Source: JACKII01 sp965222315 (GTDB taxonomy: Bacteria; Pseudomonadota; Alphaproteobacteria; Bin95). From it: DNA of 64,000 nt. Below are positions 8,582 through 18,191 of this stretch, one piece after another. The notes under the pieces are model-generated. The model was not told the DNA's origin. It made no database searches and saw only the letters and a program-made list of their open reading frames with translations. The translations under genes and the position numbers were made by a program. Within the stretch, counting starts at the first letter, position 1. Every line of letters starts with the position of its first letter. The stretch lies in NCBI GenBank assembly GCA_965222315.1, contig OZ244951.1, positions 4,960,001 through 5,024,000 on the forward strand, written 5' to 3'.

Positions 8582-10965
8582 CAGGTATCCTTGCCTCCCG
8601 TTGCGGCGGCGGCCAGCGGTCCGGTTTCGAATGACGGCTGCTCATGCGGCGGCGCCCAGGTGAGGGTGCGTTGCGGGAACGGAATCTCGATCCCCAGCTC
8701 GTCGAACCGCCGCTTGACCAACCCCAGGAAAGCGCGCCGCACGCCGAACTGGGTAAGCGGCTTGACCCTGAAGCGGCAGCGGATAATGACCGCACTGTCC
8801 GCCAGATCCTGCACGCCCATCACCTCTATGGCCGCCAGGATGTTGGGGCCGTGCGCCGGGTCGTTTTCCAACTCCGCGCCAAGATGCTTCAGCAACTCCA
8901 TCACATGGTCCGCGTTCTCCCGGTAGGAGATGCCCAAATCGATCATGGCAAACGCGAAGTCCCGTGTCATGTTTTTGACGGTATCGACCGAACTGAAGGG
9001 AATGGTGTGCAGGTTGCCCTCGATGTCGCGCAATTCGATGGTGCGGATGGTCAGGCGCTGGACTGTACCGGCGATCCCGCCGAGTTCGACGATATCGCCA
9101 ACGCTGATCGTGTCCTGAAACAGCATGAACAGGCCGGTAATGACGTCCTGCACCAGTTTTTGCGCGCCAAAGCCAATGGCGATGCCGACAATACCGGCGG
9201 TAGCCAGCAGCGGCGCGATATCGAGCCCCAGCGAACTCAATGCCGCGGCGGCGAAGGCAATCAGAAGGAAACCAATCACTATCGTCCGCACCAGCGGCAC
9301 CAAAGTGCGGGTGCGGGCGCTGCGCTCGATCCGGGTTCCTGTCTCGTCGTCTGTTGCATCCATGTAGACGGCGAGCGTGACGTCGAAGGCCTCCCAAATG
9401 GCGACACAGATGAACAGGATCAGGAGCAATTCGCCGACGGTGCCAAGGACTGAGCCTGGAAGATAGGTCACCAGCAACTCGATGGGTTCCAATTGCCAGG
9501 CGGCGGCTATCGCCAAGGCCGCGACCGTATACACTGCGAATTTCGCTAAGCGGCCGGCTAAATCGGCGTAGCGGCGCAGGCGTTGTTGAACGACGGGCAG
9601 CGCGATGCCGAAGTTCGAACTCTCTGCCTTTTCCAGCCAGCGTTCGAGCACCAGGGTGACTGGCTGGACCAGGAACATGATCACAATCGCGGCCAGCGTT
9701 CCCTGGGCGACCAGGATGGACGCTCCCTTAATATCCAATGCCCAGATCATGTAGGAACCAATCGCATACGCGAAGTATGCGGGCAGCCACATACGGGACA
9801 GGAACCGCCGCACCAGCACGAACCGGCCTTCTTCGGCGACAATCCATCTAGTGATATCACTCCGGTACCGCAAAATCAGTGTGATGGAGATGATAAGCGC
9901 TGCCAGGCCCCACAGCCGCTCAATTCCGGAGAACAGGCTCGCCGGGACCTGCAAGTCGCCGATATTCTCGAAGACCGCGCGGCCCAACGCAATCCAGAGA
10001 ATGATGCGGCGCAGCCAAATGAACAGGTCGAGCGCCACGTCGTCCCGCATCTGTATTAACCGCATGGTCGGGTGGTAGGGGCATAAAAACACCCGGACCA
10101 GCGTGCACAGAGCCAAGCCGATACTGATTGTCGCCAGGATTTCGAACAGGACGCTTTCCGTCCGGACGGGGACCGCCATCACGATGAACAAGAGGTACGC
10201 CGTGACCCAGTAACCGACGACAGCGGCAAGCAGCATGGCGAGCTGCCTGGCCAGAAATTTGCCGCGGAGCCAGCGGCTCGTGCCGTCGGGCCGCGGTTCA
10301 AGCGCTGGCAAGCGCCGCAGTACGACCACGACCAACCAGTAAACCGTGATCGCGCCGGCCAGAATCACGCCCGTACCGAAAAGGAAACTCAGCCAGTAAC
10401 TGCTCAGCTCGTCAGAAGTTTGCTGTACATGCAGCCATTTATTCAGGCGCCCTAATGCGACGGCGTCATCCAGGAATTGCAATACTCGCTCAAAAGCGTC
10501 CCCCACCGCATCCATCGCAATCTGGACGACGGAGTCTTCAGGAGGCTGTCCCGCAGACTCCGGCGTCTCGGGCGGGTCTGCAGTGGCCGTGCCGACCGGC
10601 GTACCGTCGGATGATCCGGGCTGGGCCTGCGGCGGCGTCTGCTGCTTCACGAACTGAATCAGCTGTTTCCGCAAAGTCGGGTTTTCGAGGATGAGAATCA
10701 AGGCGGCCAATGCCTGGGTATCGACCGCCTGCGGGTTCGCCGCATCCCCCCGAGGGGTGCTTGACGAGGTAGGCCCATCGGTCCCGCCGGTCCCTTCAGA
10801 AGCTCCAAACATGGATTGCGCGTTGACGGAAGCGATGGTGACAAAAACCATCGCCGCTGCCAGCAGACACCGGAAACCGCCATGCAACAGCCACTTGTGC
10901 CACCAGTTTCCGGACACTTCTCCGGTTAGTGACCATCGGTGGGCGCAAGAAGAAAACACAGGCAT
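8581..10965 (-). CDS. MscS-family mechanosensitive channel, large form
   Basis: A 794-residue inner-membrane channel of the large MscS class (MscM/KefA/YbiO-like), far longer than MscS itself (about 286 residues). An N-terminal signal-like segment ends near ASVNAQ, followed by a polar periplasmic region with Gln/Pro/Thr-rich linkers. At least nine hydrophobic helices come next. The pore-lining glycine/alanine-rich helix includes IVGIAIGFGAQKLVQD. The MscS beta domain follows with VGDIVELGGIAGTV and a cytoplasmic alpha/beta C-terminus. Such channels release solutes on osmotic downshock. The gene overlaps a 114-residue gene downstream. The exact start is uncertain because a later Met near residue 40 would also give a signal peptide. 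Confidence 0.92.
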   Translation of the reverse strand: MPVFSSCAHRWSLTGEVSGNWWHKWLLHGGFRCLLAAAMVFVTIASVNAQSMFGASEGTGGTDGPTSSSTPRGDAANPQAVDTQALAALILILENPTLRKQLIQFVKQQTPPQAQPGSSDGTPVGTATADPPETPESAGQPPEDSVVQIAMDAVGDAFERVLQFLDDAVALGRLNKWLHVQQTSDELSSYWLSFLFGTGVILAGAITVYWLVVVVLRRLPALEPRPDGTSRWLRGKFLARQLAMLLAAVVGYWVTAYLLFIVMAVPVRTESVLFEILATISIGLALCTLVRVFLCPYHPTMRLIQMRDDVALDLFIWLRRIILWIALGRAVFENIGDLQVPASLFSGIERLWGLAALIISITLILRYRSDITRWIVAEEGRFVLVRRFLSRMWLPAYFAYAIGSYMIWALDIKGASILVAQGTLAAIVIMFLVQPVTLVLERWLEKAESSNFGIALPVVQQRLRRYADLAGRLAKFAVYTVAALAIAAAWQLEPIELLVTYLPGSVLGTVGELLLILFICVAIWEAFDVTLAVYMDATDDETGTRIERSARTRTLVPLVRTIVIGFLLIAFAAAALSSLGLDIAPLLATAGIVGIAIGFGAQKLVQDVITGLFMLFQDTISVGDIVELGGIAGTVQRLTIRTIELRDIEGNLHTIPFSSVDTVKNMTRDFAFAMIDLGISYRENADHVMELLKHLGAELENDPAHGPNILAAIEVMGVQDLADSAVIIRCRFRVKPLTQFGVRRAFLGLVKRRFDELGIEIPFPQRTLTWAPPHEQPSFETGPLAAAATGGKDT

Positions 10966-11004
10966 GGTTCCCTGGCTAAGACGGGTCCGGCTAGGCTCGG
11001 GGGC

Positions 11005-12870
11005 TTATAGCGTAGATTGTTGCAGCGCTTCCAGGAATGTCGGCCCGAACTCCTCACTCTTGCGTGCGCCCACGCCATAGAGCGTGCCGAGGGCAGCGAG
11101 GCTGGTGGGCCGGGCCGTCGCCATTTCCCGGAGCGTGCGGTTCGAGAAAATGACGTAAGGCGGCACCTTGCGTTCCGAGGCCAGCCGGGCGCGAAGCTGG
11201 CGCAGCCGTTCGTAGAGCACCGCGTCGTCTCCGGTGAGTTCCGGTTCGTCTCTGCCGGTCTCTCCCTTCAGGCGGGCGGTGGCCAGGGCCTTCGCGTCCC
11301 GGTGCAGGCTGACCGAGTGCTCGCCCTTGAGCACGGCGCGCGCCAGGGGGCCGGCGGCGAGGCTGCCGTGGCCGTCCAGGTCGGAGCGGACGATGTCGGC
11401 GGCCATCAACTGGCGGACGATGGAGCGCCATTCGGCCTTGGTATGCTCCGTACCGACGCCGAAGGTGGGCAACTGGTCGTGGCGGAGTTTCACCACCCGT
11501 TCCGACGTTTCGCCCCGCAGGATGGCAATCAGGTGCTCCGCCCCGAAGCGCTGGCCGGTGCGGACCATGGCGGAGAGGAACTTTTGCGCCGCGACCGTGC
11601 CGTCATGGCGCTCGACAGGCGAGAGGCAGCGGTCGCAATTGCCGCAAGGCTCCGGCATCGTCTCGCCGAAATAGGCGAGCAACGGCTGGCGGCGGCAATC
11701 TGCGGTTTCCACGAGCGCCAGCAACTGGTTCAGGCGGGCATGTTCGATGCGTTTCTGCTCCGGCGCCTTGCCGGAGCCCTCGATCAGTTCGCGGCGGAGC
11801 TTGATGTCGTCGGTGCCGTACAGCAGCAACGCTTCCGCCGGGTCGCCGTCCCGCCCGGCGCGGCCGATCTCCTGGTAGTAGTTCTCAATTGAGCCGGGCA
11901 GATCGTGGTGGCAGACGAAGCGGATGTCGGGCTTGTCGACGCCCATGCCGAAGGCGATAGTGGCGCACATGACCAGGCCGTCTTCGGCGATGAAGCGGTC
12001 CTGGATGGCGTCGCGGGCCCGCGCCTCCATGCCGGCATGGTAGGCGAGCGCCGGGATGCCGTCGGCCTGAAGGGCGGCGGCGATATCGTCCACCCGCTTG
12101 CGGGAGCGGCAATAGACGATGCCCGCACTGCCCTTGTGCTTCTGCACGAACGCCTTCACCTGGGATTTCACGCTGGCCTTGGGTGCGATGGAGAGGCGGA
12201 TATTGGGGCGGTCGAAGCCGGAGATGAAGACCTTCGCCTCCCCCCCAAACAGCTTGTCCAGAATGTCCCGGCGGGTGGCGTCGTCCGCCGTGGCGGTGAG
12301 CGCCATGCGAGGGACGTCCGGCAGCGCTTCAATCAACTGGGAGAGGCGCAGATAGTCCGGGCGGAAGTCGTGGCCCCACTGGCTGACGCAATGGGCCTCG
12401 TCAATGGCGATGCGGCCGGGGCGGAGGTTGCGGAGGCGGCCCAGCATGTCGTCCGTCAGCAGCCGCTCCGGCGAGACATAGAGCACGCGGAGGGAGCCGT
12501 CGTGCAATGCTGCCATCACCCGGCGGTTTTCCTCCGGCGTGTTGCCGGAATTGAGCGTGCCTGCGGAGACGCCATAGGCCGCGAGGTTCGCCACCTGGTC
12601 GCGCATCAGGGCGATGAGGGGCGAGACGACGACGGTCAGGTCGTTTTTCACCAGAGCCGGAAGCTGATAGCAGAGGGATTTGCCGCCGCCCGTCGGCATG
12701 ATGGCCAGCACCGGCTGCCCTTCCAGCGCCGTTTCGATGACGGGCCATTGGCCGGGACGGAACTCGCTGTAGCCGAATACCTTTTGCAGGGTGGCCGCCG
12801 GATTGGCAGTCACGCTGGGGGCAGCAGGCGGGTCGTCGTGCGGGGCGAAGAACAGATCGTCTTCCAGCAT
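11005..12870 (-). CDS. recQ: ATP-dependent DNA helicase RecQ
   Basis: A 621-residue superfamily 2 3'-5' helicase of recombination and fork repair. Motif I TGGGKSLCYQLP (about 60-71), motif II DEAHCVSQWGHDFRPDY, and motif VI QEIGRAGRDG are all present. The RecQ-Ct zinc site is visible as the CGNCDRC cysteine cluster near residue 395, preceded by ADCRRQPLL. A winged helix follows, then a C-terminal HRDC domain (VPPYVIFSNRTLREMA, about 550-615). Length and domain order are normal. Transcribed on its own; 34 bases separate its stop from the MscS-type gene start-side leader. Confidence 0.97.
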   Translation of the reverse strand: MLEDDLFFAPHDDPPAAPSVTANPAATLQKVFGYSEFRPGQWPVIETALEGQPVLAIMPTGGGKSLCYQLPALVKNDLTVVVSPLIALMRDQVANLAAYGVSAGTLNSGNTPEENRRVMAALHDGSLRVLYVSPERLLTDDMLGRLRNLRPGRIAIDEAHCVSQWGHDFRPDYLRLSQLIEALPDVPRMALTATADDATRRDILDKLFGGEAKVFISGFDRPNIRLSIAPKASVKSQVKAFVQKHKGSAGIVYCRSRKRVDDIAAALQADGIPALAYHAGMEARARDAIQDRFIAEDGLVMCATIAFGMGVDKPDIRFVCHHDLPGSIENYYQEIGRAGRDGDPAEALLLYGTDDIKLRRELIEGSGKAPEQKRIEHARLNQLLALVETADCRRQPLLAYFGETMPEPCGNCDRCLSPVERHDGTVAAQKFLSAMVRTGQRFGAEHLIAILRGETSERVVKLRHDQLPTFGVGTEHTKAEWRSIVRQLMAADIVRSDLDGHGSLAAGPLARAVLKGEHSVSLHRDAKALATARLKGETGRDEPELTGDDAVLYERLRQLRARLASERKVPPYVIFSNRTLREMATARPTSLAALGTLYGVGARKSEEFGPTFLEALQQSTL

Positions 12871-12945
12871 CAGGCTCGGTCGGTGGCGGAAAAGGCCCCT
12901 CTATCGGCCTGGATTCTCCGCCAAATTGCAAGCCCTGCCTCAAGG

Positions 12946-13881
12946 TCAGACGATGCGGCGGAAGCCCGGCAGCTGTTTCATGGCGATGGCGGCGGCCACG
13001 GACAGAACGACGACCGAAACGGCAAAGCCCAGAGTTTCCGGCTCGGCGCCCGGCACGCGTTGCAGCAGGGCGCTGATCAGCGGGTGAACCAGATAGATGC
13101 CGAGGGAGATGCGCGCCAGCAGGTCGGTAAATGGCGAGGCCGCCAGGGGCAGCATCAGGAGCGCAGCACAGACGGCGGCGGCGATCAGGTTCTGCACCGC
13201 GCCATGCGGCCAGCCGAAACTGGTTGCTATCCAGCATGCCGCCGCCGCGGCTCCCGCAACCGAGAGCAGGCGGACGCGGTCGCCATCGGCCAGATAAAGC
13301 ATCAGGCCCAGAAAGACCGACGGTACCGCGAACAGCCACTGGTAGAATGGCCGGCCGAAGGAGAATTCGGTGAGGAGGAAGAACAGGCCCACCTGTAACG
13401 TAGCGAACAGAAGCCACAGCTGGGTGAAACTGCAATGCCGCCGGATCAGAGGCAGCAAGGCGATGAGACCCCAGCCTGCAAAAAAGGCGAACGGCAGGAA
13501 CCAGAGATGGATTTTGGTGCCGGCCAGGAGCATCCAGTAATCGAACTCCGACGAAAGCGGCGCGCCGCTGACCAGCGCATCCGCGACCTTGGCCGCGCCG
13601 TAAATCACGCTCCATGCGGCCCAGGGGAGCAGGAGCCGGGTGCCACGGCGGCGCTCCGACCCCGCGCGGCCGCTTGTGGTCAGGGCGAAATAGAGCAGGA
13701 ACGCGACGAACATGGGCAACGCGGCATAGCCGAGCCAGGCGAACGGCGCATGCTCATGAAACCAGACGATGCCGAGCGCGCCAGCAAAGCGCGCAATATC
13801 GACGGCACCGTTACGGTCGATTTGGCCCGCTGCGGCTGTTGCCGACCGATGCGTGGTGTAGATGCTGGTGCCAACTAACAC
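12946..13881 (-). CDS. Acyltransferase 3-type membrane protein
   Basis: A 311-residue polytopic membrane protein with about nine to ten hydrophobic helices. The first helix carries the family-typical acidic/His pattern (DIARFAGALGIVWFHEHAPFAW), resembling acyltransferase-3 (OafA/OpgC/WecH) proteins that acylate surface glycans using acyl-CoA. The start used is GTG; an N-terminal stretch of about 24 residues before DIARF is less typical, so the true start could be later. No operon partner is visible: recQ lies downstream on the same strand with a gap of 75 bases. The acceptor is unknown, but glycan acylation would fit the polysaccharide genes further on. Confidence 0.75.
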   Translation of the reverse strand: MLVGTSIYTTHRSATAAAGQIDRNGAVDIARFAGALGIVWFHEHAPFAWLGYAALPMFVAFLLYFALTTSGRAGSERRRGTRLLLPWAAWSVIYGAAKVADALVSGAPLSSEFDYWMLLAGTKIHLWFLPFAFFAGWGLIALLPLIRRHCSFTQLWLLFATLQVGLFFLLTEFSFGRPFYQWLFAVPSVFLGLMLYLADGDRVRLLSVAGAAAAACWIATSFGWPHGAVQNLIAAAVCAALLMLPLAASPFTDLLARISLGIYLVHPLISALLQRVPGAEPETLGFAVSVVVLSVAAAIAMKQLPGFRRIV

Positions 13882-14305
13882 TAAAGCTCTCGCCTAACCT
13901 GTTTACCGCATTTCCGACCGGTCCCGGTGAGATTCGCGGTTATTTGATAGAAAGGCTGTCTTGAGAGAACGTTACGTCAACCGTCTAAATATCCAATTAA
14001 TAGTGATATTTATCATTGAATCGCGGGAGATGTCTTTTTTCGATTCGGAGCTACAAGCCGAATCAATTTGCCGTACTATTCGATGCTATCGGCGTGGATA
14101 AAGGGATTCTTATCGTAGGCGGGTTGACGCCCGTTTGGCCGCAGCAGGGCTATGTGCCGAATCGCAATGCCGGAAACCGGCGTAACTCTAGTGGCGGATA
14201 GCGCCCACTAGCGTCCCGAATTGGCGGTAGGCTCTCAGCCCCGATCCCCGGTTCAAGTGGGGCGATCGGGGCCAAGAGCCTTAGCAGAGTATTGGCGCGC
14301 GGCCG
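13882..14305. other. Gene-free stretch with two hairpins
   Basis: No credible gene. Bases 13950-14030 are AT-rich relative to the surroundings and may hold the upstream signals of the acyltransferase gene or nothing at all. Two inverted repeats stand near the right end and are listed separately. A 61-codon frame at 14016-14201 is composition-driven and lacks family features. Confidence 0.6.
14188..14279 (-). terminator. Tandem hairpins downstream of the amidohydrolase operon
   Basis: The larger hairpin pairs GCTCTCAGCCCCGATC (14231-14246) with 14264-14279, 14 of 16 positions matching, around a 17-base loop. A smaller one pairs CTAGTGGCG (14188-14196) with 14202-14211, with one bulge. Both lie just after the stop of the amidohydrolase gene read on the minus strand (14306). 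Neither has a clear U-tract, so they may work as 3' stabilisers or Rho-assisted ends rather than simple intrinsic terminators. Confidence 0.5.
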
Positions 14306-16009
14306 TTAAGCCTGCGCGCCGCGCACCAGCCGTCCCGGCAATGCGCCGGTCTCCTGGCCGTTGCGGTAGACAACCTGGCCCGCGACTATGGTGGCGTCAT
14401 AACCCCTGGTCCGTTGCACCATGCGTTTGCCATTGGCGGGCAGGTCGTAGAGCACTTCCGGCGGGTTGATGCCGAGTTTGTCGTAATCGATGACGTTGAT
14501 ATCCGCCTTCTTGCCCACTTCCAGCAGGCCGCGGTCCATCAGACCGATGGCTTCCGCGTTGTCGCGGGTCAAGCGCTTCACCGCCCACTCCAGCGGCATC
14601 TGTCCGCCGCGGGTGCGGTCGCGGGTCCAGTGGGTCAGCATGTAGGTGAAGGCGCTGGCGTCGCTAAGGAAGCCCACATGCGCGCCGCCGTCGCCGAGGC
14701 CGATCAGCGTGTGCGGACTGCGCATCATCTCCGCCGTCACCTCACAATCGCCGTAGGAGTAGTTGGCGCGGGCAGTGAACAGCATCGCCTTGCTGTCATT
14801 CTGCATCAGCAGGTCGTAGGCCATTTCCTGGGGCTTGACGCCGGCGCGCGCCGCCCGTGCTGTGACGGAGTCTTCCGGGCCGGGCTCATAGTTCGGCGGA
14901 TCGCCGAGTGGGAACAGCTGATCGAAATTGGCAGCCCGATACGCCATAGGATGGTTCTCGGGAAATTCGTCGATCAGTTTTGCCCGGAATTCGGGCGTCT
15001 TTAGCTTTGCGATTTTGTCCTCGAACTCCAGGTCGGCAATTTCTTTCCAACTCTCGCAGAGCATGAAGGGATTCATGCTGATCTCGAAGCCCAGCATCAG
15101 GCCGATGGGACGGGGCAGCACCTGGCCGGTGATCTTCTCGCCCGCGGCGTTGGCGGCCTCGATGCCGTTCAGGGTGGTGCGCCAGACATCCGGCCGGTCG
15201 TCGAACTGGATCAGGCTCATGGTCATGGGCCGGCCGCTTTCCTGGCCCATGCGGCGGAGCATGGTCATTTCCGCTTCCGGCTCGTCGAAATCGCTGATCA
15301 TCTGGAGCCAGCCCTTGCCAGTCTTGCCGACGGCGCGGGCGATCTCTATCAGCTCGTCGGCAGGCGCACCCAAGGTCGGCGTGTGCGCGCCCGCTTTGGT
15401 CTTGTGGTTGATGGTGCGGCTGGTGGAGAAGCCGAGGGCGCCGGCCTCAATCGCCTCCGCCGCGAGCGCCGCCATTTCGGCTTGCTCTTCCGGCGTGGCG
15501 TCCGCCTGGGCCACGGCCCGGTCGTCCATCACGTAGACGCGCAGCGCGGCGTGCGGCACCTGGGTGACGACGTCGATGTCGAAGGGCTTGCCGTCGATGG
15601 AATCCAGATAGTCGCCGAACGACTCCCAATTCCAGGGCAGGCCCTTGGCCAGGACAGGCTCCGGGATATCCTCCACGCCTTCCATCAGCTCGACGAGCTT
15701 GTGGCGCTGGTGCGGCTTGCAGGGGGCGAAGCCGACGCCGCAATTGCCGACCATCACCGTGGTGACGCCGTTCCAGGAGGAGGGGTCGATGCGGTTGGAC
15801 CAGGTGACCTGCCCGTCATAATGGGTGTGAACGTCGATGAAGCCGGGCGTGACGATCTTGCCTTTGGCGCAGAGCTCTTCCTTGCCCGCCGGGATGCCAC
15901 CGCCGATGGCGCTGATTTTCCCATCGGTCACGGCCAGATCGGCCTTGTAGGGCGCGCCGCCGGAGCCGTCGTAGATGGTGCCGTTGCGGATAACGAGATC
16001 TGCGGTCAT
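14306..16009 (-). CDS. D-aminoacylase-like amidohydrolase, copy 1
   Basis: A 567-residue metal-dependent hydrolase of the N-acyl-D-amino-acid deacylase group. It opens with the usual beta domain (DLVIRNGTIYDGSGG), then the metal motif GFIDVHTHYDGQ (about 55-66), GNCGVGFAPC (the cysteine of the D-aminoacylase type bridging site), and GLGDGGAHVGFLSDAS with the catalytic aspartate (about 454). The two histidines that normally complete the metal site in D-aminoacylases appear replaced: the segments read LQMISDFDEP and MSLIQFDDRP. Substrate is therefore uncertain. It is a tandem paralogue of the next gene upstream (38-base gap) and likely cotranscribed with it. Confidence 0.85.
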   Translation of the reverse strand: MTADLVIRNGTIYDGSGGAPYKADLAVTDGKISAIGGGIPAGKEELCAKGKIVTPGFIDVHTHYDGQVTWSNRIDPSSWNGVTTVMVGNCGVGFAPCKPHQRHKLVELMEGVEDIPEPVLAKGLPWNWESFGDYLDSIDGKPFDIDVVTQVPHAALRVYVMDDRAVAQADATPEEQAEMAALAAEAIEAGALGFSTSRTINHKTKAGAHTPTLGAPADELIEIARAVGKTGKGWLQMISDFDEPEAEMTMLRRMGQESGRPMTMSLIQFDDRPDVWRTTLNGIEAANAAGEKITGQVLPRPIGLMLGFEISMNPFMLCESWKEIADLEFEDKIAKLKTPEFRAKLIDEFPENHPMAYRAANFDQLFPLGDPPNYEPGPEDSVTARAARAGVKPQEMAYDLLMQNDSKAMLFTARANYSYGDCEVTAEMMRSPHTLIGLGDGGAHVGFLSDASAFTYMLTHWTRDRTRGGQMPLEWAVKRLTRDNAEAIGLMDRGLLEVGKKADINVIDYDKLGINPPEVLYDLPANGKRMVQRTRGYDATIVAGQVVYRNGQETGALPGRLVRGAQA

Positions 16010-16047
16010 TGCTGCTTCTCCAATATCGGTTTCGTCGGGCGCGCCGC

Positions 16048-17799
16048 CTATTCGGCAGCGACGGCCAATGCCTCTTCAGGCCCGCTCTGGGCGCCACGTA
16101 CCAGGCGGCCCGGGAGGGCGCCGGTCTCAACGCCATTCCGCTGGACGATCTGGCCCGCAACGATGGTGGCCTCGTAGCCCCTGGTCCGTTGCACCATGCG
16201 CTTGCCACCGGCTGGCAGGTCGTAGAGCACCTCCGGCGGACAGATGGCGAGGTTGGCGTAGTCGATGACGTTGATGTCCGCCTTCTTGCCCACTTGCAGC
16301 AAGCCGCGGTCCATCAGGCCGATGGCTTCCGCATTGTCCCGGGTCAGGCGCTTGATGGCCCATTCCAGCGGCACGCGCTCGCCGCGGGAGCGGTCGCGGG
16401 TCCAGTGGGTCAGCATGAAAGTGATGGCGCTGGCGTCGGTCAGCACGCCCACGTGCGCACCGCCGTCGCCGAGGCCGACCAGGGTGTTCGGGTGCTGCAT
16501 CATGTCTTTGACGGTGTTGAGATCGCCATAGGCATAGTTCGACAGCGGGCGGTAGAGGATCGCCTTGCCGTCATTCTCCAGCAGCATGTCGTAGACGACT
16601 TCTTTGGGTGGGCGGCCCTGGCGCTTTGCCTCTGCGGCGACGGATTTTTCCGGGCCGGGCTCGTAGTCCGGCGGATCGCCCAGCGGGAAAATGCGCTCCC
16701 AATTGGTGACGCGGGAGAGCATCAGATGGTCTTCCTGCTTTTCAGACAGCAGGGTGGCCCGCACTTCCGGCTTGCGCAGTTCGGCAACCTTCTCCGCGTG
16801 GGGAAGGTCGGCGAGCTTGCGCCAGGTTTCGCAGGCCATGAACGGGTTCAGGCTGATCTCGAAGCCCAGCATAACGCCGGTCGGCCGGGTCAGGACCTGG
16901 CCGACGATCTGCGCGCCATTATCGTTGGCTTTCGCAATGTCGGACATGGTGTCCCGCCAGAGTTCCGGGCGGTTGTCCCGCTGTAGAACCGTGATGGTCA
17001 TGGGGCGGTTGGAGGCTTTGGCCATCCGCTGCAGCGTCGCCATCTCTTCCGCCGGATCGTCAAAGTCGGAGATGACCTGGAGCCAGCCCCGGCCTGTCTC
17101 GCCTACCGCCGCCGCGATTTCCACCAGTTCCTGCTCTGCCGCGCCGAGGGTCGGGGTGTAGTCGCCCGCGACGGTACGGTGGTTGATGGTGCGGCTGGTA
17201 GAGAAGCCGAGCGCCCCTGACTTGATGCCGTCCGCTGCGAGTTTGGCCATAGCCGCGCGGTCTTCGGGCGTAGCATCCTCGCGCGCCACACCGCGGTCGC
17301 CCATCACATAGACGCGCAAGGCGGCATGGGGCACCTGGGTGACGACATCCAGGTCGTACTGTTTGCCGTCCAGGGAGTTCATGTAGTCGTCGAAGGTCTC
17401 CCAGTTCCAGGAGAGGCCCTCGGTCAGGACCGGCTCCGGAATGTCCTCCACCCCTTCCATCAGTTCGACCAGCTTGTCGCGCTGATGCGGCTTGCAGGGG
17501 GCGAAGCCGACGCCGCAATTGCCGATCATCACCGTGGTGACGCCATTCCAGGAGGAAGGGTTGATGCGGCTGGACCAGGTAACCTGCGCGTCGTAGTGGG
17601 TATGCACATCGACGAAGCCCGGCGTCACGATCTTGCCTTGCGCGTCGATCTCCTCCCTGCCCGCCGGGATGCCGCCGCCGATGGCGCTGATCTTGCCGCC
17701 GCTCATGGCGATATCGGCCTGATAGGGCGCGCCGCCGGAGCCGTCGTAAATGGTGCCGTTGCGGATGACGAGGTCGGGTTGGGAGGCTGATTGGGACAT
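16048..17799 (-). CDS. D-aminoacylase-like amidohydrolase, copy 2
   Basis: A 583-residue paralogue of the adjacent gene, alike over the whole length (shared NGVTTVM, GNCGVGFAPCKPHQR, ALGFSTSRTINH, GLGDGGAHVG, RTRGY). The same positions lack the expected metal histidines (LQVISDFDDP and ITVLQRDNRP), so the replacement predates the duplication. The start MSQSAS is chosen because GGAAGGAA stands about 8 bases upstream; the frame stays open further but encodes antisense-like sequence. First gene of the two-gene operon and divergent from an acyl-CoA dehydrogenase. The shared context suggests breakdown of N-acyl or cyclic amide compounds, but this is only inference. Confidence 0.85.
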   Translation of the reverse strand: MSQSASQPDLVIRNGTIYDGSGGAPYQADIAMSGGKISAIGGGIPAGREEIDAQGKIVTPGFVDVHTHYDAQVTWSSRINPSSWNGVTTVMIGNCGVGFAPCKPHQRDKLVELMEGVEDIPEPVLTEGLSWNWETFDDYMNSLDGKQYDLDVVTQVPHAALRVYVMGDRGVAREDATPEDRAAMAKLAADGIKSGALGFSTSRTINHRTVAGDYTPTLGAAEQELVEIAAAVGETGRGWLQVISDFDDPAEEMATLQRMAKASNRPMTITVLQRDNRPELWRDTMSDIAKANDNGAQIVGQVLTRPTGVMLGFEISLNPFMACETWRKLADLPHAEKVAELRKPEVRATLLSEKQEDHLMLSRVTNWERIFPLGDPPDYEPGPEKSVAAEAKRQGRPPKEVVYDMLLENDGKAILYRPLSNYAYGDLNTVKDMMQHPNTLVGLGDGGAHVGVLTDASAITFMLTHWTRDRSRGERVPLEWAIKRLTRDNAEAIGLMDRGLLQVGKKADINVIDYANLAICPPEVLYDLPAGGKRMVQRTRGYEATIVAGQIVQRNGVETGALPGRLVRGAQSGPEEALAVAAE

Positions 17800-17939
17800 A
17801 TGGGCGTTCCTTCCGGATGGGGCGGGCGTTCGGTGCGCCCTGCCGTTTGGCCGCAGTCTGACGGGCGAGGGCGGTGACGGCAAGCGTATTGCCAACGATC
17901 GCCCCACACGAATGTTTCCGCGCATCTCATCCCAAGCCC

Positions 17940-18048
17940 CTGAGGCCGCATCGCGGCATTCAGGCTCCATTCCGGAGACGGTCCGTTCGGAGCGCCAGGC
18001 GCTTGCCGTGGCGGCACTGGAATGGACCCCAACTTCCGTTGGGGAAAT
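17940..18048. repeat. Diverged copy of a dispersed intergenic repeat
   Basis: The gap of about 390 bases between divergent genes (17800-18191) contains a degenerate relative of the paired repeats at 20001-20248: CTCCATTCCGGAGA, GGAGCGCCAGGCGCTTGC, CTGGAATGGACCC and the short hairpin CCCCAACTTCCGTTGGGG. The rest of the gap holds the two divergent promoters; I see no clear -35/-10 pair. No coding sequence. Confidence 0.6.
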
Positions 18049-18191
18049 GCGAAATGAAGCGGGGAATGGCGCGCGCGGCCTTCGGCATGGGCGCTGACAT
18101 TCGCTTGGACGGGAGCAGAAGGGAGGGTGGGCGCGGCATGGGAGAGCGTGGTAAATGGTGTTTCAATTACCATCGCTGAGGAAGCCGCCCC

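Noticed and set aside
11905..13398. 497-codon frame opposite recQ and the acyltransferase
   Set aside because: Covers parts of two real genes in antisense; no signal, domain or ribosome site.
14016..14201. 61-codon frame in the gap after the acyltransferase
   Set aside because: No family features and ends within a hairpin region; judged chance.
17800..17970. 57-residue extension of the second amidohydrolase
   Set aside because: No similarity to the paralogue; ATG 17799 has a good Shine-Dalgarno and aligns with copy 1.
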